DNA of 27,149 nt from Mucilaginibacter sp. UBA4741 (GCA_002403905.1 DHIR01000261.1:49140-76288); one strand, 5' to 3'. Positions 12,203 to 20,588 are shown, counted from the first letter of the stretch. The notes: generated by a model not told the origin, from the letters alone. Numbers and translations are program-made.

Positions 12203-14791
12203 ATGATTACCCCCGGCCAGAAAGTTATACAGCAATGGTACCAGCAAAAAAACTGGCACCAGTTTCCGTTTCAAAAAGAAATGGAGGCCGCTTATTTGGG
12301 CGGATATTCGGGTTTGTTAAACGCGCCTACCGGCAGTGGTAAAACATTTGCCTTATTTTTGCCTTTTCTAGCCGATTTTATAAATAAACATCCCGACTAT
12401 AAAACGCGCCAAAACAACGGCCTGCAAATGTTATGGATTACTCCCTTACGGGCGCTAACCAACGATATTAAAAAAGCCATGCAGGAAGTTTGCGATGATC
12501 TGCAAATTCCCTGGAAAATTGCTACCCGCACCGGCGACACCCCCGCTGCCGAAAAAGCCGCGTTAAAGAAAAAACTACCCGAGGTGTTACTCACCACCCC
12601 CGAAAGCCTGCACCTGATGCTGGCTCAAAAAGAATACCCTAAAATATTCCAGAGCTTACAGGTTTTGGTTGTTGATGAGTGGCATGAGTTGTTAGGTACT
12701 AAACGGGGAGTACAGGTAGAGCTCGGCCTTTCACGCCTCAAGGCGTTGGCTTCAGTTGGCAGTTTTGGGTTGGCAGTTGGCAGTGACGCAACAAAAAGCC
12801 AACTGCAAACTACCAACTGCAAACTAAAAATCTGGGGCATTTCAGCAACCATAGGTAATTTAGAACAAGCCGCGGATGTATTGCTGGGCAACGATTTCCC
12901 ACGAGACAAGGTAAAAATGATACGGGCCAATGTAGCTAAGAAACTGGTTATCCAATCCATCATCCCGGATAATATTGAGAATTACTCGTGGGCAGGGCAT
13001 ATTGGTTTAAAGCTGTTGCCGCAGGTGATGGATATAGTGAGCAAAAGCAAAACCACGCTGATATTTACCAATACAAGGTCACAGTCAGAGATCTGGTATC
13101 ATGCCATTTTAGATAATTACCCCGAGTATGCCGGTATAATGGCTATGCACCACGGCTCGTTGGATAACGAGTTGCGTAACTGGGTAGAGGCGGCTTTGCA
13201 TGCCGAAGCGTTAAAGGTGGTGGTGTGCACTTCCAGTCTTGACTTAGGGGTAGATTTTCGCCCCGTAGATACCGTTATACAGGTTGGCAGCCCCAAAGGG
13301 GTATCGCGCTTTATGCAGCGTGCCGGGCGAAGCGGGCACCACCCCGGTGCTGTATCAAAAGCTTATTTTGTGCCAACCCACTCGTTAGAGTTATTAGAGG
13401 GTGCGGCGTTAAAACAGGGTATCAAACAAGGTATATTTGAAAGCCGCGACCCCATGCTGCTTACCATGGATGTGCTGATACAGTATATGGTAACGTTGGC
13501 TGTATCAGACGGATTTAGGGCCGAGGAGTTATTTAAAGAAGTAAAAACTACCTATGCTTTTGCCGATCTTAGTCGGGCCGAGTTTAACCAACTGCTTGAC
13601 TTTATTACCAATGGCGGCAAAATACTGGCGCAGTATGATGAGTTTTTAAAGGTCGAAATTGAGAACGGCGTTTATAAAGTATTTAACCGCCAGGTAGCCA
13701 TGTGCCATAGGCTTAGCATCGGCACCATAACCAGCAACATGAGCATCCGCGTTAAATGGTTAAGCGGCGGCAGCTTGGGTACGGTTGAAGAATCATTTAT
13801 ATCCAAATTAAAACCGGGTAATACTTTTTGGTTTACAGGACGAAGTTTAGAGTTTGTGCGGATAAAAGAAATGAGTGCCTACGTTAGAAAATCGACAGCA
13901 AAAAAAGGAATGATACCTAGCTGGAACGGTGGGCGTATGCCGTTATCGTCACAGCTATCAGCCGTGTTTAGAGACAAGCTGGACGAGGTGGCACATGGCA
14001 TTGAAAAGGACGAAGAAGTAATTGCCTTAAAACCGTTGTTTAGTTTACAGCAAGAATTATCGCACCTGCCACAAAGCCATGAGTTTTTAATTGAATCGTT
14101 TAAGTCGCGCGAAGGGCACCACTTGCTATTTTACCCCTTCGAGGGGCGATTAGTCCATGAGGGGATGGCATCTTTGCTGGCTTACCGCATATCGCGCATA
14201 AGGCCTGCCAGTTTCTCTATAGCGATGAATGATTATGGTTTTGAGTTATTAACTGATGAAGATGTGCCTATTGAGCAGGTACTGGAAGATGCAGACTTTT
14301 TCTCGATAGATAATTTACTGGAAGATATACAGCATAGCCTAAATGCAAATGAAATGGCCCGGCGCCGTTTTAGAGATATAGCCAGTATTGGCGGATTAGT
14401 ATTTAACGGCTTCCCCGGGCAACTGGTTAAGAACAAACATTTGCAGGCATCATCATCCTTATTGTTTGACGTATTTAGCGAGTACGAGCCTGATAATTTA
14501 TTAGTACGCCAGGCTTACAACGAGGCTTTAGCCTTCCAACTGGAAGAGTTTAGGCTACGCGCCGCTTTACAGCGCATAGTCACACAAAATATCGTACTAA
14601 AAACCATTGAGCGGCCCACACCGTTTGCCTTCCCTATAATGGTTGACAGCCTGGGCCGCGAACGCCTAACCACCGAAAGCCTTGAAGATCGCATTGCCAA
14701 AATGGCCCGCCAATATGGTGCCGAGGGTGTTGGTGGTAATGAAAATAAAAAGGAGCGTAAGCTGGGTATAACGAGAAAGAAAGGTTTTTAA
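12203..14791 (+). CDS. ligase-associated DEXH-box helicase with in-frame repeat insertion
   Basis: Superfamily 2 helicase of the Lhr-like 'ligase-associated DNA damage response' family. Visible motifs: Walker A APTGSGKT (residues 41-48), WITPLRALTNDIKKA (78-92), TTPESL (131-136), the DEWH box (158-161), SATIGN (214-219), TSSLDLGVDFRPVD and motif VI QRAGRSGHHPG, then the long family-specific C-terminal region. ATG at 12203 preferred over the TTG one codon earlier. Its 862 aa exceed the family's usual length (about 800-830, from memory). About 24-26 residues at 183-208 (SVGSFGLAVGSD..TTNCK) are encoded by an inverted heptamer array and interrupt the link between the DEWH and SATIGN motifs. The usual partner genes (ATP-dependent ligase, exonuclease) are not adjacent. 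Confidence 0.88.
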   Translation: MITPGQKVIQQWYQQKNWHQFPFQKEMEAAYLGGYSGLLNAPTGSGKTFALFLPFLADFINKHPDYKTRQNNGLQMLWITPLRALTNDIKKAMQEVCDDLQIPWKIATRTGDTPAAEKAALKKKLPEVLLTTPESLHLMLAQKEYPKIFQSLQVLVVDEWHELLGTKRGVQVELGLSRLKALASVGSFGLAVGSDATKSQLQTTNCKLKIWGISATIGNLEQAADVLLGNDFPRDKVKMIRANVAKKLVIQSIIPDNIENYSWAGHIGLKLLPQVMDIVSKSKTTLIFTNTRSQSEIWYHAILDNYPEYAGIMAMHHGSLDNELRNWVEAALHAEALKVVVCTSSLDLGVDFRPVDTVIQVGSPKGVSRFMQRAGRSGHHPGAVSKAYFVPTHSLELLEGAALKQGIKQGIFESRDPMLLTMDVLIQYMVTLAVSDGFRAEELFKEVKTTYAFADLSRAEFNQLLDFITNGGKILAQYDEFLKVEIENGVYKVFNRQVAMCHRLSIGTITSNMSIRVKWLSGGSLGTVEESFISKLKPGNTFWFTGRSLEFVRIKEMSAYVRKSTAKKGMIPSWNGGRMPLSSQLSAVFRDKLDEVAHGIEKDEEVIALKPLFSLQQELSHLPQSHEFLIESFKSREGHHLLFYPFEGRLVHEGMASLLAYRISRIRPASFSIAMNDYGFELLTDEDVPIEQVLEDADFFSIDNLLEDIQHSLNANEMARRRFRDIASIGGLVFNGFPGQLVKNKHLQASSSLLFDVFSEYEPDNLLVRQAYNEALAFQLEEFRLRAALQRIVTQNIVLKTIERPTPFAFPIMVDSLGRERLTTESLEDRIAKMARQYGAEGVGGNENKKERKLGITRKKGF
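12754..12825. repeat. inverted heptamer array inside the helicase gene
   Basis: Left arm 12754-12784 repeats GTTGGCA with period 7 (one unit is GTTTTGG). After a 13-nt loop, right arm 12798-12825 reads GCCAACT, GCAAACT, ACCAACT, GCAAACT, the inverse. The array introduces no stop and keeps the helicase frame. The same heptamer type recurs at 26899-26931. Confidence 0.85.
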
Positions 14792-14800
14792 AACGTTAGC

Positions 14801-14828
14801 ATAAAGATGCAACGCATTGCGTCTTTAT
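14801..14828. terminator. bidirectional terminator-like hairpin
   Basis: ATAAAGATGCAA (14801-14812) pairs with TTGCGTCTTTAT (14817-14828) over 12 positions with one G-T wobble and a 4-nt loop, between the convergent helicase gene and the broken thioredoxin gene. A/T-rich flanks give a T-rich tail on both strands. Its right arm covers the minus-strand stop codon. Confidence 0.7.
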
Positions 14829-15954
14829 TTTATTATGTCAATCTTATCAGTCATTTCTTTTTCTAAACTAGCGTAAAAGCCGTCAAAGCTTTTTACAATA
14901 GCTCCCTGCTTATCTAACAAATAAAAATTCGGATATCCCTGGATATGGTAATCTTTGTGTGCATCCTGTTCAGTTACATAGCTTGAGTATTTGATATTGA
15001 ACTTGCTATCAAACTTGGCGACCGATTTTTGATCATTAAACTTTGATTGATAAACGCTAACAATAACAAAGTCGGCGTTTTTATATTTTTCGTTTAACTT
15101 GGTCAGCATTTGTGCCGCGTTAACGCAATGCGGGCAACCAGTGGTAGTAAAGTTTAACAGCACTATTTTACCCTTTAAACTCTCAATATTTAAATTATTA
15201 CCATTAAGGCCTTTTAGAGATAACGGGGGAGCAACAGTACCATCAGCTAACATTGGCAAAAGTTTTTCTTTTACCGGGAGTTTAAAGTTTGCCGGAACTA
15301 CAGCATTTGAAAGATCGGGAAAGTTGCTTTTGTTGATCTGGTAATCTATAAAGGTATGTTGCTCTGCCATTCCTACCACTGCGCCATCATCGGCAAATCC
15401 CCTAAATTCTTCACGAACAATAACCGGCAGTAAGGTTTGCTTATCAGCAACGATTTGCGCTAAGGAATATATATGTTCCTTCTTTTGTATAGTGTCTGTT
15501 TTCGTAACAAAGAAATTAAGACATGCCCGCCTGTTTACCAGGGTATCTTTAAGGCGGCTTATCTTAATTGGATCTTTTTAATATTTATCAATTTGTTTAA
15601 CCCAATAAGGAAGTGTGCAGGTATACTGGCTTACAATTGCGTTTTTACCCATTTTGTAAGTGGTATCCCGTAAATTAAGCCCAATGTATTTATCACCATC
15701 AAATAAATTGATCTCTTTTTTCCGGCAATTTTATAATAACTGCCAATTTGTTTTTCGTCAGGTACTATTAATATTTGCGTTTTAAAAGTATCAACAGAAG
15801 CTTCGTCCTGGAAAGAGAATTTAAACTTTACCACCTCTGTAAAGCCGGCATTGTGCAGGCTTTTTATTTTTTGGGAGATAGCTGTTAACGATTGCGCATT
15901 GGCACTTAACGCAAAAATGATATATAGGAAAGTGGTTGATGCAAATAGTTTCAT
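14825..15954 (-). pseudogene. broken TlpA-like thioredoxin-fold protein (one frameshift, one internal stop)
   Basis: The gene starts at ATG 15954 with a signal peptide (MKLFASTTFLYIIFALSANA). It reads normally to about 15716, where a run of six A (minus strand; T 15716-15721) shifts the frame. Restoring one A gives AGKKEINLFDGDKYIGLNLR and on to KQIDKY, then a TAA stop (15580-15578). The same frame then stays open through the C-terminal redoxin domain to 14825. That domain has NFTTTGCPHCVNAA with a CPHC redox motif and GYPNFYL cis-proline loop. Restored length is about 376 aa, fitting periplasmic TlpA/ResA-like thiol-disulfide proteins with an N-terminal extra domain. Either a decaying gene or sequence errors; the C-terminal part (14825-15379) alone has a GTG but lacks a signal. 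Confidence 0.75.
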
Positions 15955-16049
15955 GCCTGGTATAGTTTAATAATGTAATATTAAACTATTTCGCCCTAAA
16001 TCAGAACACACGGAAGGTAATATATGTTAAATAGTTACAAAAGTTGGTC

Positions 16050-16616
16050 TTAATACCCCACCCGCTCCACCGGTGGCATATACAGCAATCGTTTTTGAAA
16101 ATACACATCCCAGCTATGTTGTTGGATTTGATTGCGCATGTTTTGGGTGTCAAGATCGTAGTTAGCGTTTAACTGCTGGTATTTGGCGTGGATGCGGCTA
16201 AACAGGTCGCTTGCTTGCGAGCGGTAATAATTTTCGTCAAAACGTGTACGGTTAACCATGCGCAATAACTCTTGCTGTTCCATATAGGATATGGTGTAGT
16301 GGCCCTGCTCATGGCTAAGTATGCGGGCAAGTTGTTTATTATCTGTTACCCTTTTCATGTCGATCCATGAACGCTGCCTGTCAACCGTTAGGCTTACTTC
16401 AAAATTTACTTTAAAATTGTCGCCCTGGCCCGTTCCTTCGTAATGAAAATCGATGGTGCATTTAGTATGAGCCACCGTATTATTACTGGTTGCCTGGGGG
16501 GAGCCTCTAAAATCCTCAACAGTTAATAAATGGTAACCATCCTGGGCCGAGGCCAAATTATTTACGCATAACCATAGGCCCGCTGCGTAAATCACCCACA
16601 CAAATCTTACTATCAT
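16050..16616 (-). CDS. secreted DUF922 predicted Zn-protease
   Basis: A 188-aa protein with a signal peptide (about residues 1-24, ending NNLASAQ). LTVEDFRGSP follows at 31-40, the usual opening of DUF922 domains. The zinc-protease-like motif HEQGH lies in ARILSHEQGHYTISYMEQQE (residues 102-106, fitting HExxH). The C-terminal half is helical and charged, as in the family, which is annotated as a predicted secreted metalloprotease without a known substrate. It lies 60 nt downstream of the SPFH gene on the same strand, with a strong hairpin in the spacer, so the two may be cotranscribed. Confidence 0.78.
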   Translation of the reverse strand: MIVRFVWVIYAAGLWLCVNNLASAQDGYHLLTVEDFRGSPQATSNNTVAHTKCTIDFHYEGTGQGDNFKVNFEVSLTVDRQRSWIDMKRVTDNKQLARILSHEQGHYTISYMEQQELLRMVNRTRFDENYYRSQASDLFSRIHAKYQQLNANYDLDTQNMRNQIQQHSWDVYFQKRLLYMPPVERVGY

Positions 16617-16634
16617 TAAATTAATAGTTTAAAA

Positions 16635-16666
16635 CTTTGCCTTTAAGACTGTATCCTAAGGCAAAG
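16635..16666 (-). promoter_or_regulatory. hairpin in the SPFH-DUF922 spacer
   Basis: A perfect 9-bp stem (CTTTGCCTT 16635-16643 with AAGGCAAAG 16658-16666) with a 14-nt loop. On the minus strand it is followed by TTTT, so it may be a weak terminator or attenuator that lowers expression of the DUF922 gene relative to the SPFH gene. Confidence 0.55.
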
Positions 16667-16676
16667 GTTTATCCTA

Positions 16677-17624
16677 TTATTTTTTTGTTTTCTTCATATT
16701 ATCAGATTGCAGAATATTTAAACTCATCATTTCTTTCATGGTTTGATGCATAGCATCGGTTGAGCCATCAAGGAATATTACGTTGCCTTGAGAGTTTTCG
16801 GCAAAGTGCTTAATAGACTCTGTCCACATGGTGAATAAAATTACAGAGGTGTCCATGTGCGCGGTTTCCATTTCTTTAGCGGCTACGGTCATACCCTTGG
16901 CCACTTCCTGGCGAAACAGCGCCACACCCTGTCCGCGTAATTGTGATGCCTGGCGCTCGGCTTCGGCTGATATTTTGATGGCATTACCTTCGGCTTCGGC
17001 AGCTTTTGTTTTGGTGATCAATAAAGCCTGTCCTTCATTTTCGGCGGCGGCTTTTAAGTTATTTGATGCCACCACCTGGCTCATTGATTTCATGATCACG
17101 TCATCAAACGTAATATCATTCAATTGCAGATCCTGTAAATGGTATCCCCACGTTTCCAGTATCTGGTCTAACTGCTCTTTTACATGATCAACAATATCGC
17201 GCCTTAATATTAACACTTCTGATTGGCGCTTGGTAGCCACAAAAGCCCGGATAGAACCTTCTACCGTACGTATCAATGCCTGCATTAAATTACGCTCATC
17301 AACAAATTTAAAAGCGACATTTTTTATAGTTTCTTCCTGCTGATCTAACACAGAATAAAGCAGCATGGCTTTAAAATACACATTGGCCTGGTCGAATGTC
17401 ACGGCTTGAAACTCCAGTTCGACAGAGCGGTTTTGGATAGATATTTTAGAGTATATGGCCTCTATCAGGGGTATCTTAAAGTTTAACCCCGGGGTTAATA
17501 TGCGGCGGAATTTGCCAAACACAGTAACTACGGCTATTGTACCCTGTTTAACCGTTACAAATGATGAAAATATTATTATCAGTAAAATAAAAATTACTAC
17601 TAATGAAACTATTTGGTTTGTCAT
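16677..17624 (-). CDS. SPFH/Band 7 (stomatin/prohibitin-like) membrane protein
   Basis: A 315-aa protein with one N-terminal membrane helix (about residues 5-23) directly followed by VKQGTIAVVTVFGKFRRILTPGLNFKIP (split over 25-52), the signature start of SPFH/Band 7 domains. RSVELEFQAVTFDQANVYFKAMLLYSV continues the domain. An Ala/Glu-rich coiled coil (about 185-250, TKAAEAEGNAIKISAEAERQ) follows, as in QmcA/HflK/stomatin types. Such proteins form oligomeric scaffolds that organise membrane microdomains and restrain membrane proteases. No NfeD-like partner is adjacent. Leads the DUF922 gene; the partnership is only positional. Confidence 0.88.
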   Translation of the reverse strand: MTNQIVSLVVIFILLIIIFSSFVTVKQGTIAVVTVFGKFRRILTPGLNFKIPLIEAIYSKISIQNRSVELEFQAVTFDQANVYFKAMLLYSVLDQQEETIKNVAFKFVDERNLMQALIRTVEGSIRAFVATKRQSEVLILRRDIVDHVKEQLDQILETWGYHLQDLQLNDITFDDVIMKSMSQVVASNNLKAAAENEGQALLITKTKAAEAEGNAIKISAEAERQASQLRGQGVALFRQEVAKGMTVAAKEMETAHMDTSVILFTMWTESIKHFAENSQGNVIFLDGSTDAMHQTMKEMMSLNILQSDNMKKTKK

Positions 17625-17704
17625 GGCTTATAATTTAATTGAAATAAATATAGTGTTATTTATTAAAGTGTATTATTTGTTTTTATATAAAAATCAGCAA
17701 CAAA

Positions 17705-17890
17705 ATGAATGTAAAAAGAACCTTCGGCACCATACTAACAGTATTGGGAATTATTGGATTAATATACACAGGTATAGGCATAATACAACACGATGCCAAT
17801 TTTACCACATTAACAGTTGTGGGCGTTATTGCTATAATTTTCTTTTTGACGGGCATAAGTCTCGTTCGTACTACAAAGGATGAAGCCTGA
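17705..17890 (+). CDS. tiny two-helix membrane protein, paralogue 1 (61 aa)
   Basis: Begins MNVKRTFGTILTVLGIIGLI, with a hydrophobic segment at about 8-27 and another at about 36-54, ending in a short charged tail (RTTKDEA). The stretch GTILTVLGIIGLIYTGIGII matches corresponding segments in the next two small genes (GTVLTLLGITGLTFATIGVL; GIVLTPIGVAGLIYAAIAQF), so the three are paralogues. No characterised family recognised; a helical-hairpin inner-membrane protein is the best description. Divergent from the SPFH gene. Confidence 0.65.
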   Translation: MNVKRTFGTILTVLGIIGLIYTGIGIIQHDANFTTLTVVGVIAIIFFLTGISLVRTTKDEA

Positions 17891-17944
17891 TTATTTATGG
17901 TTAGACATTATTGCAACCCGCGTGTTACAATAAATCCATAAAAT

Positions 17945-17984
17945 GTGGGGAAGTGTGGATATAAATCCTATCCCAATTCCCCAC
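17945..17984. repeat. stem-loop between small membrane genes
   Basis: GTGGGGAA (17945-17952) pairs with TTCCCCAC (17977-17984) across a 24-nt loop, which itself contains GGAT/ATCC. No T-run follows, so a terminator role is doubtful. Lies between paralogues 1 and 2. Confidence 0.5.
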
Positions 17985-18085
17985 TAAAATCAAATCCACA
18001 AAGGCTTTGAACCTGATTAGGTGTCTTACCGGCATTGGTGCGCTATTTGTTTATTTATTGTATACCCCAATTAAATAAACAGATT

Positions 18086-18280
18086 ATGGAAACAAAATCA
18101 CCTTTAGGCACAGTATTAACTTTATTAGGAATTACCGGGCTAACCTTTGCTACAATAGGCGTATTAACCAGCTACATTACCAGGAACTTGTTTGCTGGCT
18201 TAACTTTATTGGGTTGTCTACTGTTTTTTGCTGGTCTTACTTTACTGTGTGATCAACTGACTCATAAAATAGATAATTAA
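18086..18280 (+). CDS. tiny two-helix membrane protein, paralogue 2 (64 aa)
   Basis: Starts METKSPLGTVLTLLGITGLT, with hydrophobic segments at about 8-28 and 36-55 and a charged C-terminal tail (DQLTHKIDN). The ATG at 18086 is preferred over an extension to 18035 because only this start aligns with paralogue 1 and gives the same layout. Function unknown; in tandem with its paralogues, about 195 and 84 nt apart, so each may have its own promoter. Confidence 0.65.
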   Translation: METKSPLGTVLTLLGITGLTFATIGVLTSYITRNLFAGLTLLGCLLFFAGLTLLCDQLTHKIDN

Positions 18281-18364
18281 AAAATTTCACTAAAAAGTTT
18301 TCAGAATTATTGAATACCGGTACAATATTGAGGCAATATTTTAATCATTAGTTTATTATAAAAT

Positions 18365-18574
18365 ATGGATACTAATTACAAAACCGGCATGAAATCTAAA
18401 ATTGCAGGTATAGTATTAACCCCGATAGGGGTTGCCGGTTTAATTTACGCTGCTATTGCGCAATTTACTGATGGTATGGATAAACAATCTGTTGCCGGTA
18501 TCTTATTATTTTCTATCATAGTAGTTTTTATAGGCATAAGCCAATTGTATAAAAAACATCCCGATCATTATTAA
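18365..18574 (+). CDS. tiny two-helix membrane protein, paralogue 3 (69 aa)
   Basis: Begins MDTNYKTGMKSKIAGIVLTP; an internal Met (residue 9) aligns with the start of paralogue 1 and could be the true start. Hydrophobic segments lie at about 13-32 and 43-59, with a basic tail (YKKHPDHY). Shares the G-x-[IV]-L-T-x-x-G-[IV]-x-G-L pattern of the two preceding genes. Function unknown. Confidence 0.65.
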   Translation: MDTNYKTGMKSKIAGIVLTPIGVAGLIYAAIAQFTDGMDKQSVAGILLFSIIVVFIGISQLYKKHPDHY

Positions 18575-18584
18575 AATATTGGTC

Positions 18585-18613
18585 AAAAAAAATCCCTTCA
18601 TTTCCGAAAGGAT
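18585..18613 (-). terminator. intrinsic terminator of the NlpC/P60 gene
   Basis: Minus-strand stem ATCCTTTC (18613-18606) with GAAGGGAT (18599-18592), one mismatch, 6-nt loop, followed by eight T (18592-18585), 22 nt after the stop of the minus-strand gene ending at 18635. Confidence 0.75.
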
Positions 18614-18634
18614 CTTAATATTTAAATATTTTGC

Positions 18635-19216
18635 TTAATTATTGTCTTTACTATCATCAGGCAGTGAGCCTAACTCATTTTTAAACGCTGCCAGTACACG
18701 GCCACCTTTGTAAAAATAACGGCTGTAATAAGCATCGTCAAGGCTGCTTATGGCAACACCTTTTAATGAAGCATGCGCAAAACGGCTATTACCTAAGTAA
18801 ATACCAATGTGTGATATACTGCGGCTATGTATTTTAAAGAAAACCAGGTCGCCTTCTTTCAAGTCGTCTTTACTAATCGGGCTAACCATGCTGAAAATAT
18901 CGCGCGAGTTGCGTTTAATATCTAAGTTAAATACCTGATCATACAATTGTTTGGTAAATGCCGAGCAATCAACACCTTTTTTTGTATTACCGCCAAAACG
19001 GTAAGGTGTGCCTATCCAATCATAAACAAAATTAAAAAGTTTCATGTTTGATGTTGCAGAAACCGCGACATGCATAATTTGCGACAAATAATCCTTTGCT
19101 AAGCTTTCTTGTTCATCAACGGGCTTATCAGTCGGCTGATTTGGAACAGTTTTCGTTTGGGCCTGAGCGGCTAAAACGCTGAAAAATAAGGCAATGGTCA
19201 GTATCGTTTTCTTCAT
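18635..19216 (-). CDS. secreted NlpC/P60 cysteine peptidase (cell-wall hydrolase)
   Basis: A 193-aa protein with a signal peptide (MKKTILTIALFFSVLAAQAQ). NlpC/P60 domain: WIGTPYRFGGNTKKGVDCSA contains the catalytic Cys84 in GVDCSAF; then GDLVFFK, SHIGIYLGN with His136, and RFAHAS with His148, completing the Cys-His-His triad. Family enzymes cut D-gamma-glutamyl-diaminopimelate bonds in peptidoglycan stem peptides. No SH3 or LysM targeting domain is present; the extra region at 21-60 is low in structure. A good promoter precedes it and a terminator follows, so it is monocistronic. Confidence 0.88.
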   Translation of the reverse strand: MKKTILTIALFFSVLAAQAQTKTVPNQPTDKPVDEQESLAKDYLSQIMHVAVSATSNMKLFNFVYDWIGTPYRFGGNTKKGVDCSAFTKQLYDQVFNLDIKRNSRDIFSMVSPISKDDLKEGDLVFFKIHSRSISHIGIYLGNSRFAHASLKGVAISSLDDAYYSRYFYKGGRVLAAFKNELGSLPDDSKDNN

Positions 19217-19279
19217 TTATTCCTCTTGTTAAACGGACAAAGTGTCCATTTTGTTGCACATATTCGATAAGGTTGATCA

Positions 19280-19310
19280 CAAAACTAGCCAATTATTTCA
19301 AAATCACAAG
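19280..19310 (-). promoter_or_regulatory. promoter of the NlpC/P60 gene
   Basis: On the minus strand CTTG (19310-19307) is followed after 19 nt by TAGTTTTG (19287-19280), matching the Bacteroidota -33 (TTTG, core TTG) and -7 (TAnnTTTG) boxes at proper spacing. It leaves a leader of about 57 nt with AGAGGA just before the ATG. Confidence 0.65.
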
Positions 19311-19530
19311 CTTAATGTTAATTTTTTATTGCAAGTTTATTTTTCAACATTTCTTAATTGCGCTGATAATCAGCAACTAACCCTTTGAGTTGCATTTATT
19401 TATTTTTAGGCGATATACTGAAAATAATTTCAGTTTTTTTCTCTTTTAGCCAATAAAATCACCAAAGTATATTCTTTAATCTTCAATAGCTAATCTTTTA
19501 CAATAAAACTTCATAACAAATGGGTTCGGG

Positions 19531-19562
19531 TTTCGATAATTTGCAAGATATAATTAGATTTG
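19531..19562 (+). promoter_or_regulatory. promoter of pdhA-pdhC
   Basis: TAGATTTG (19555-19562) is an exact TAnnTTTG -7 box; TTTC (19531-19534) lies 20 nt upstream as a one-mismatch -33 box. The ATG follows 30 nt after the -7 box. Confidence 0.55.
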
Positions 19563-19592
19563 CGCATTATACGTAAATTGGTTGTTTGACAA

Positions 19593-20588
19593 ATGAGTTC
19601 AATCGAAATAAATAAAGACACTTATTTAAAGTGGTACGAGTCCATGCTCCTGATGCGCAAGTTTGAGGAGAAGGCAGGACAATTATATGGTCAGCAAAAA
19701 ATAAGGGGCTTTTGCCACTTGTATATTGGCCAGGAAGCGGTATTGGCCGGGGCTATGTCTGTTTTAAAAAAGGTGGACAGCATGATCACCGCCTATCGCG
19801 ATCACGCTCATGCTATTGCTCAAGGCGTAACGTCAAAATCTATCATGGCCGAGCTTTATGGTAAAGCTACCGGATGCTCAAAAGGTAAAGGCGGTTCCAT
19901 GCACATGTTTAGCAAAGAACATCACTTTTACGGCGGCCACGGTATAGTAGGCGGCCAGATCCCTTTGGGTGCAGGTATTGCTTTTGCCGAGAAGTTTAAA
20001 GGAACCGAGTTTGTTAACGTAGCCTTTATGGGTGACGGTGCTGTACGCCAGGGTGCTTTAAATGAAACCTTCAACATGGCTGCATTATGGCAATTGCCAG
20101 TAATATTTATTTGCGAAAATAACGGTTACGCTATGGGTACATCTGTTGCGCGTACTACTATCCAAACTGATATTTATAAATTAGGCTTGCCTTACGGCAT
20201 CCCTTCATCGCCTGTTGATGGCATGGACCCGGTTGCGGTACATAACGCAATGGACGAAGCTGTACAGCGTGCCCGTAAAGGCGAAGGGCCAACCTTTTTA
20301 GAAATGCGTACTTATCGTTATAAAGGTCATTCGATGTCTGATCCGCAGAAATATCGCACCAAAGAAGAGTTGGAAAGCTACAAAGCAAAAGACCCGATTG
20401 AGACCATAAGACACGCTATTGAAAAAAATAGCTATGCTGATGAGAAATGGTTTGAAAAGATCGATGCTAAAATAAAAGCAGAGATTGATGAAGCGGTGCA
20501 GTTTGCGGAGGAATCGCCATACCCTGAAGCGTCAGAATTATATACTGATGTTTATGTGCAAAAAGATTACCCATATATAATGGACTAA
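19593..20588 (+). CDS. pdhA: pyruvate dehydrogenase E1 component, alpha subunit
   Basis: The alpha subunit of the heterotetrameric TPP-dependent E1, which decarboxylates pyruvate and reductively acetylates the lipoyl groups of E2. The 331-aa protein shows MLLMRKFEEKAGQLYGQQKI (18-37), GFCHLYIGQEAV (39-50), and the TPP/Mg motif GDGAVRQGALNETFNMAALW ending in CENN (147-177). The phosphorylation-loop-like YRYKGHSMSDPQKYR follows later. The length is that of bacterial pdhA. The beta-subunit gene does not follow; the E2 gene starts 48 nt downstream, so the two form an operon. In Bacteroidota pdhB is often encoded elsewhere, so this arrangement is not a defect. Confidence 0.93.
   Translation: MSSIEINKDTYLKWYESMLLMRKFEEKAGQLYGQQKIRGFCHLYIGQEAVLAGAMSVLKKVDSMITAYRDHAHAIAQGVTSKSIMAELYGKATGCSKGKGGSMHMFSKEHHFYGGHGIVGGQIPLGAGIAFAEKFKGTEFVNVAFMGDGAVRQGALNETFNMAALWQLPVIFICENNGYAMGTSVARTTIQTDIYKLGLPYGIPSSPVDGMDPVAVHNAMDEAVQRARKGEGPTFLEMRTYRYKGHSMSDPQKYRTKEELESYKAKDPIETIRHAIEKNSYADEKWFEKIDAKIKAEIDEAVQFAEESPYPEASELYTDVYVQKDYPYIMD

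Larger units (their letters stand above)
19217..19592. other. divergent promoter region between NlpC/P60 and pdhA
   Basis: A 376-nt A/T-rich spacer with no ORF. It holds the NlpC/P60 promoter (minus, 19280-19310), a small palindrome GGACAAAGTGTCC (19235-19247) in the NlpC leader, and the pdhA promoter (plus, about 19531-19562). The central 19320-19520 is poor in recognisable motifs. Confidence 0.6.

Noticed and set aside
15473..15673. 66-codon plus-strand frame in the thioredoxin pseudogene
   Set aside because: Antisense to the broken but recognisable redoxin gene, with no family likeness.
19593..20588. PDH operon missing pdhB as a deletion
   Set aside because: pdhA followed directly by pdhC, with pdhB elsewhere, is common in Bacteroidota; the 48-nt junction shows no remnant.
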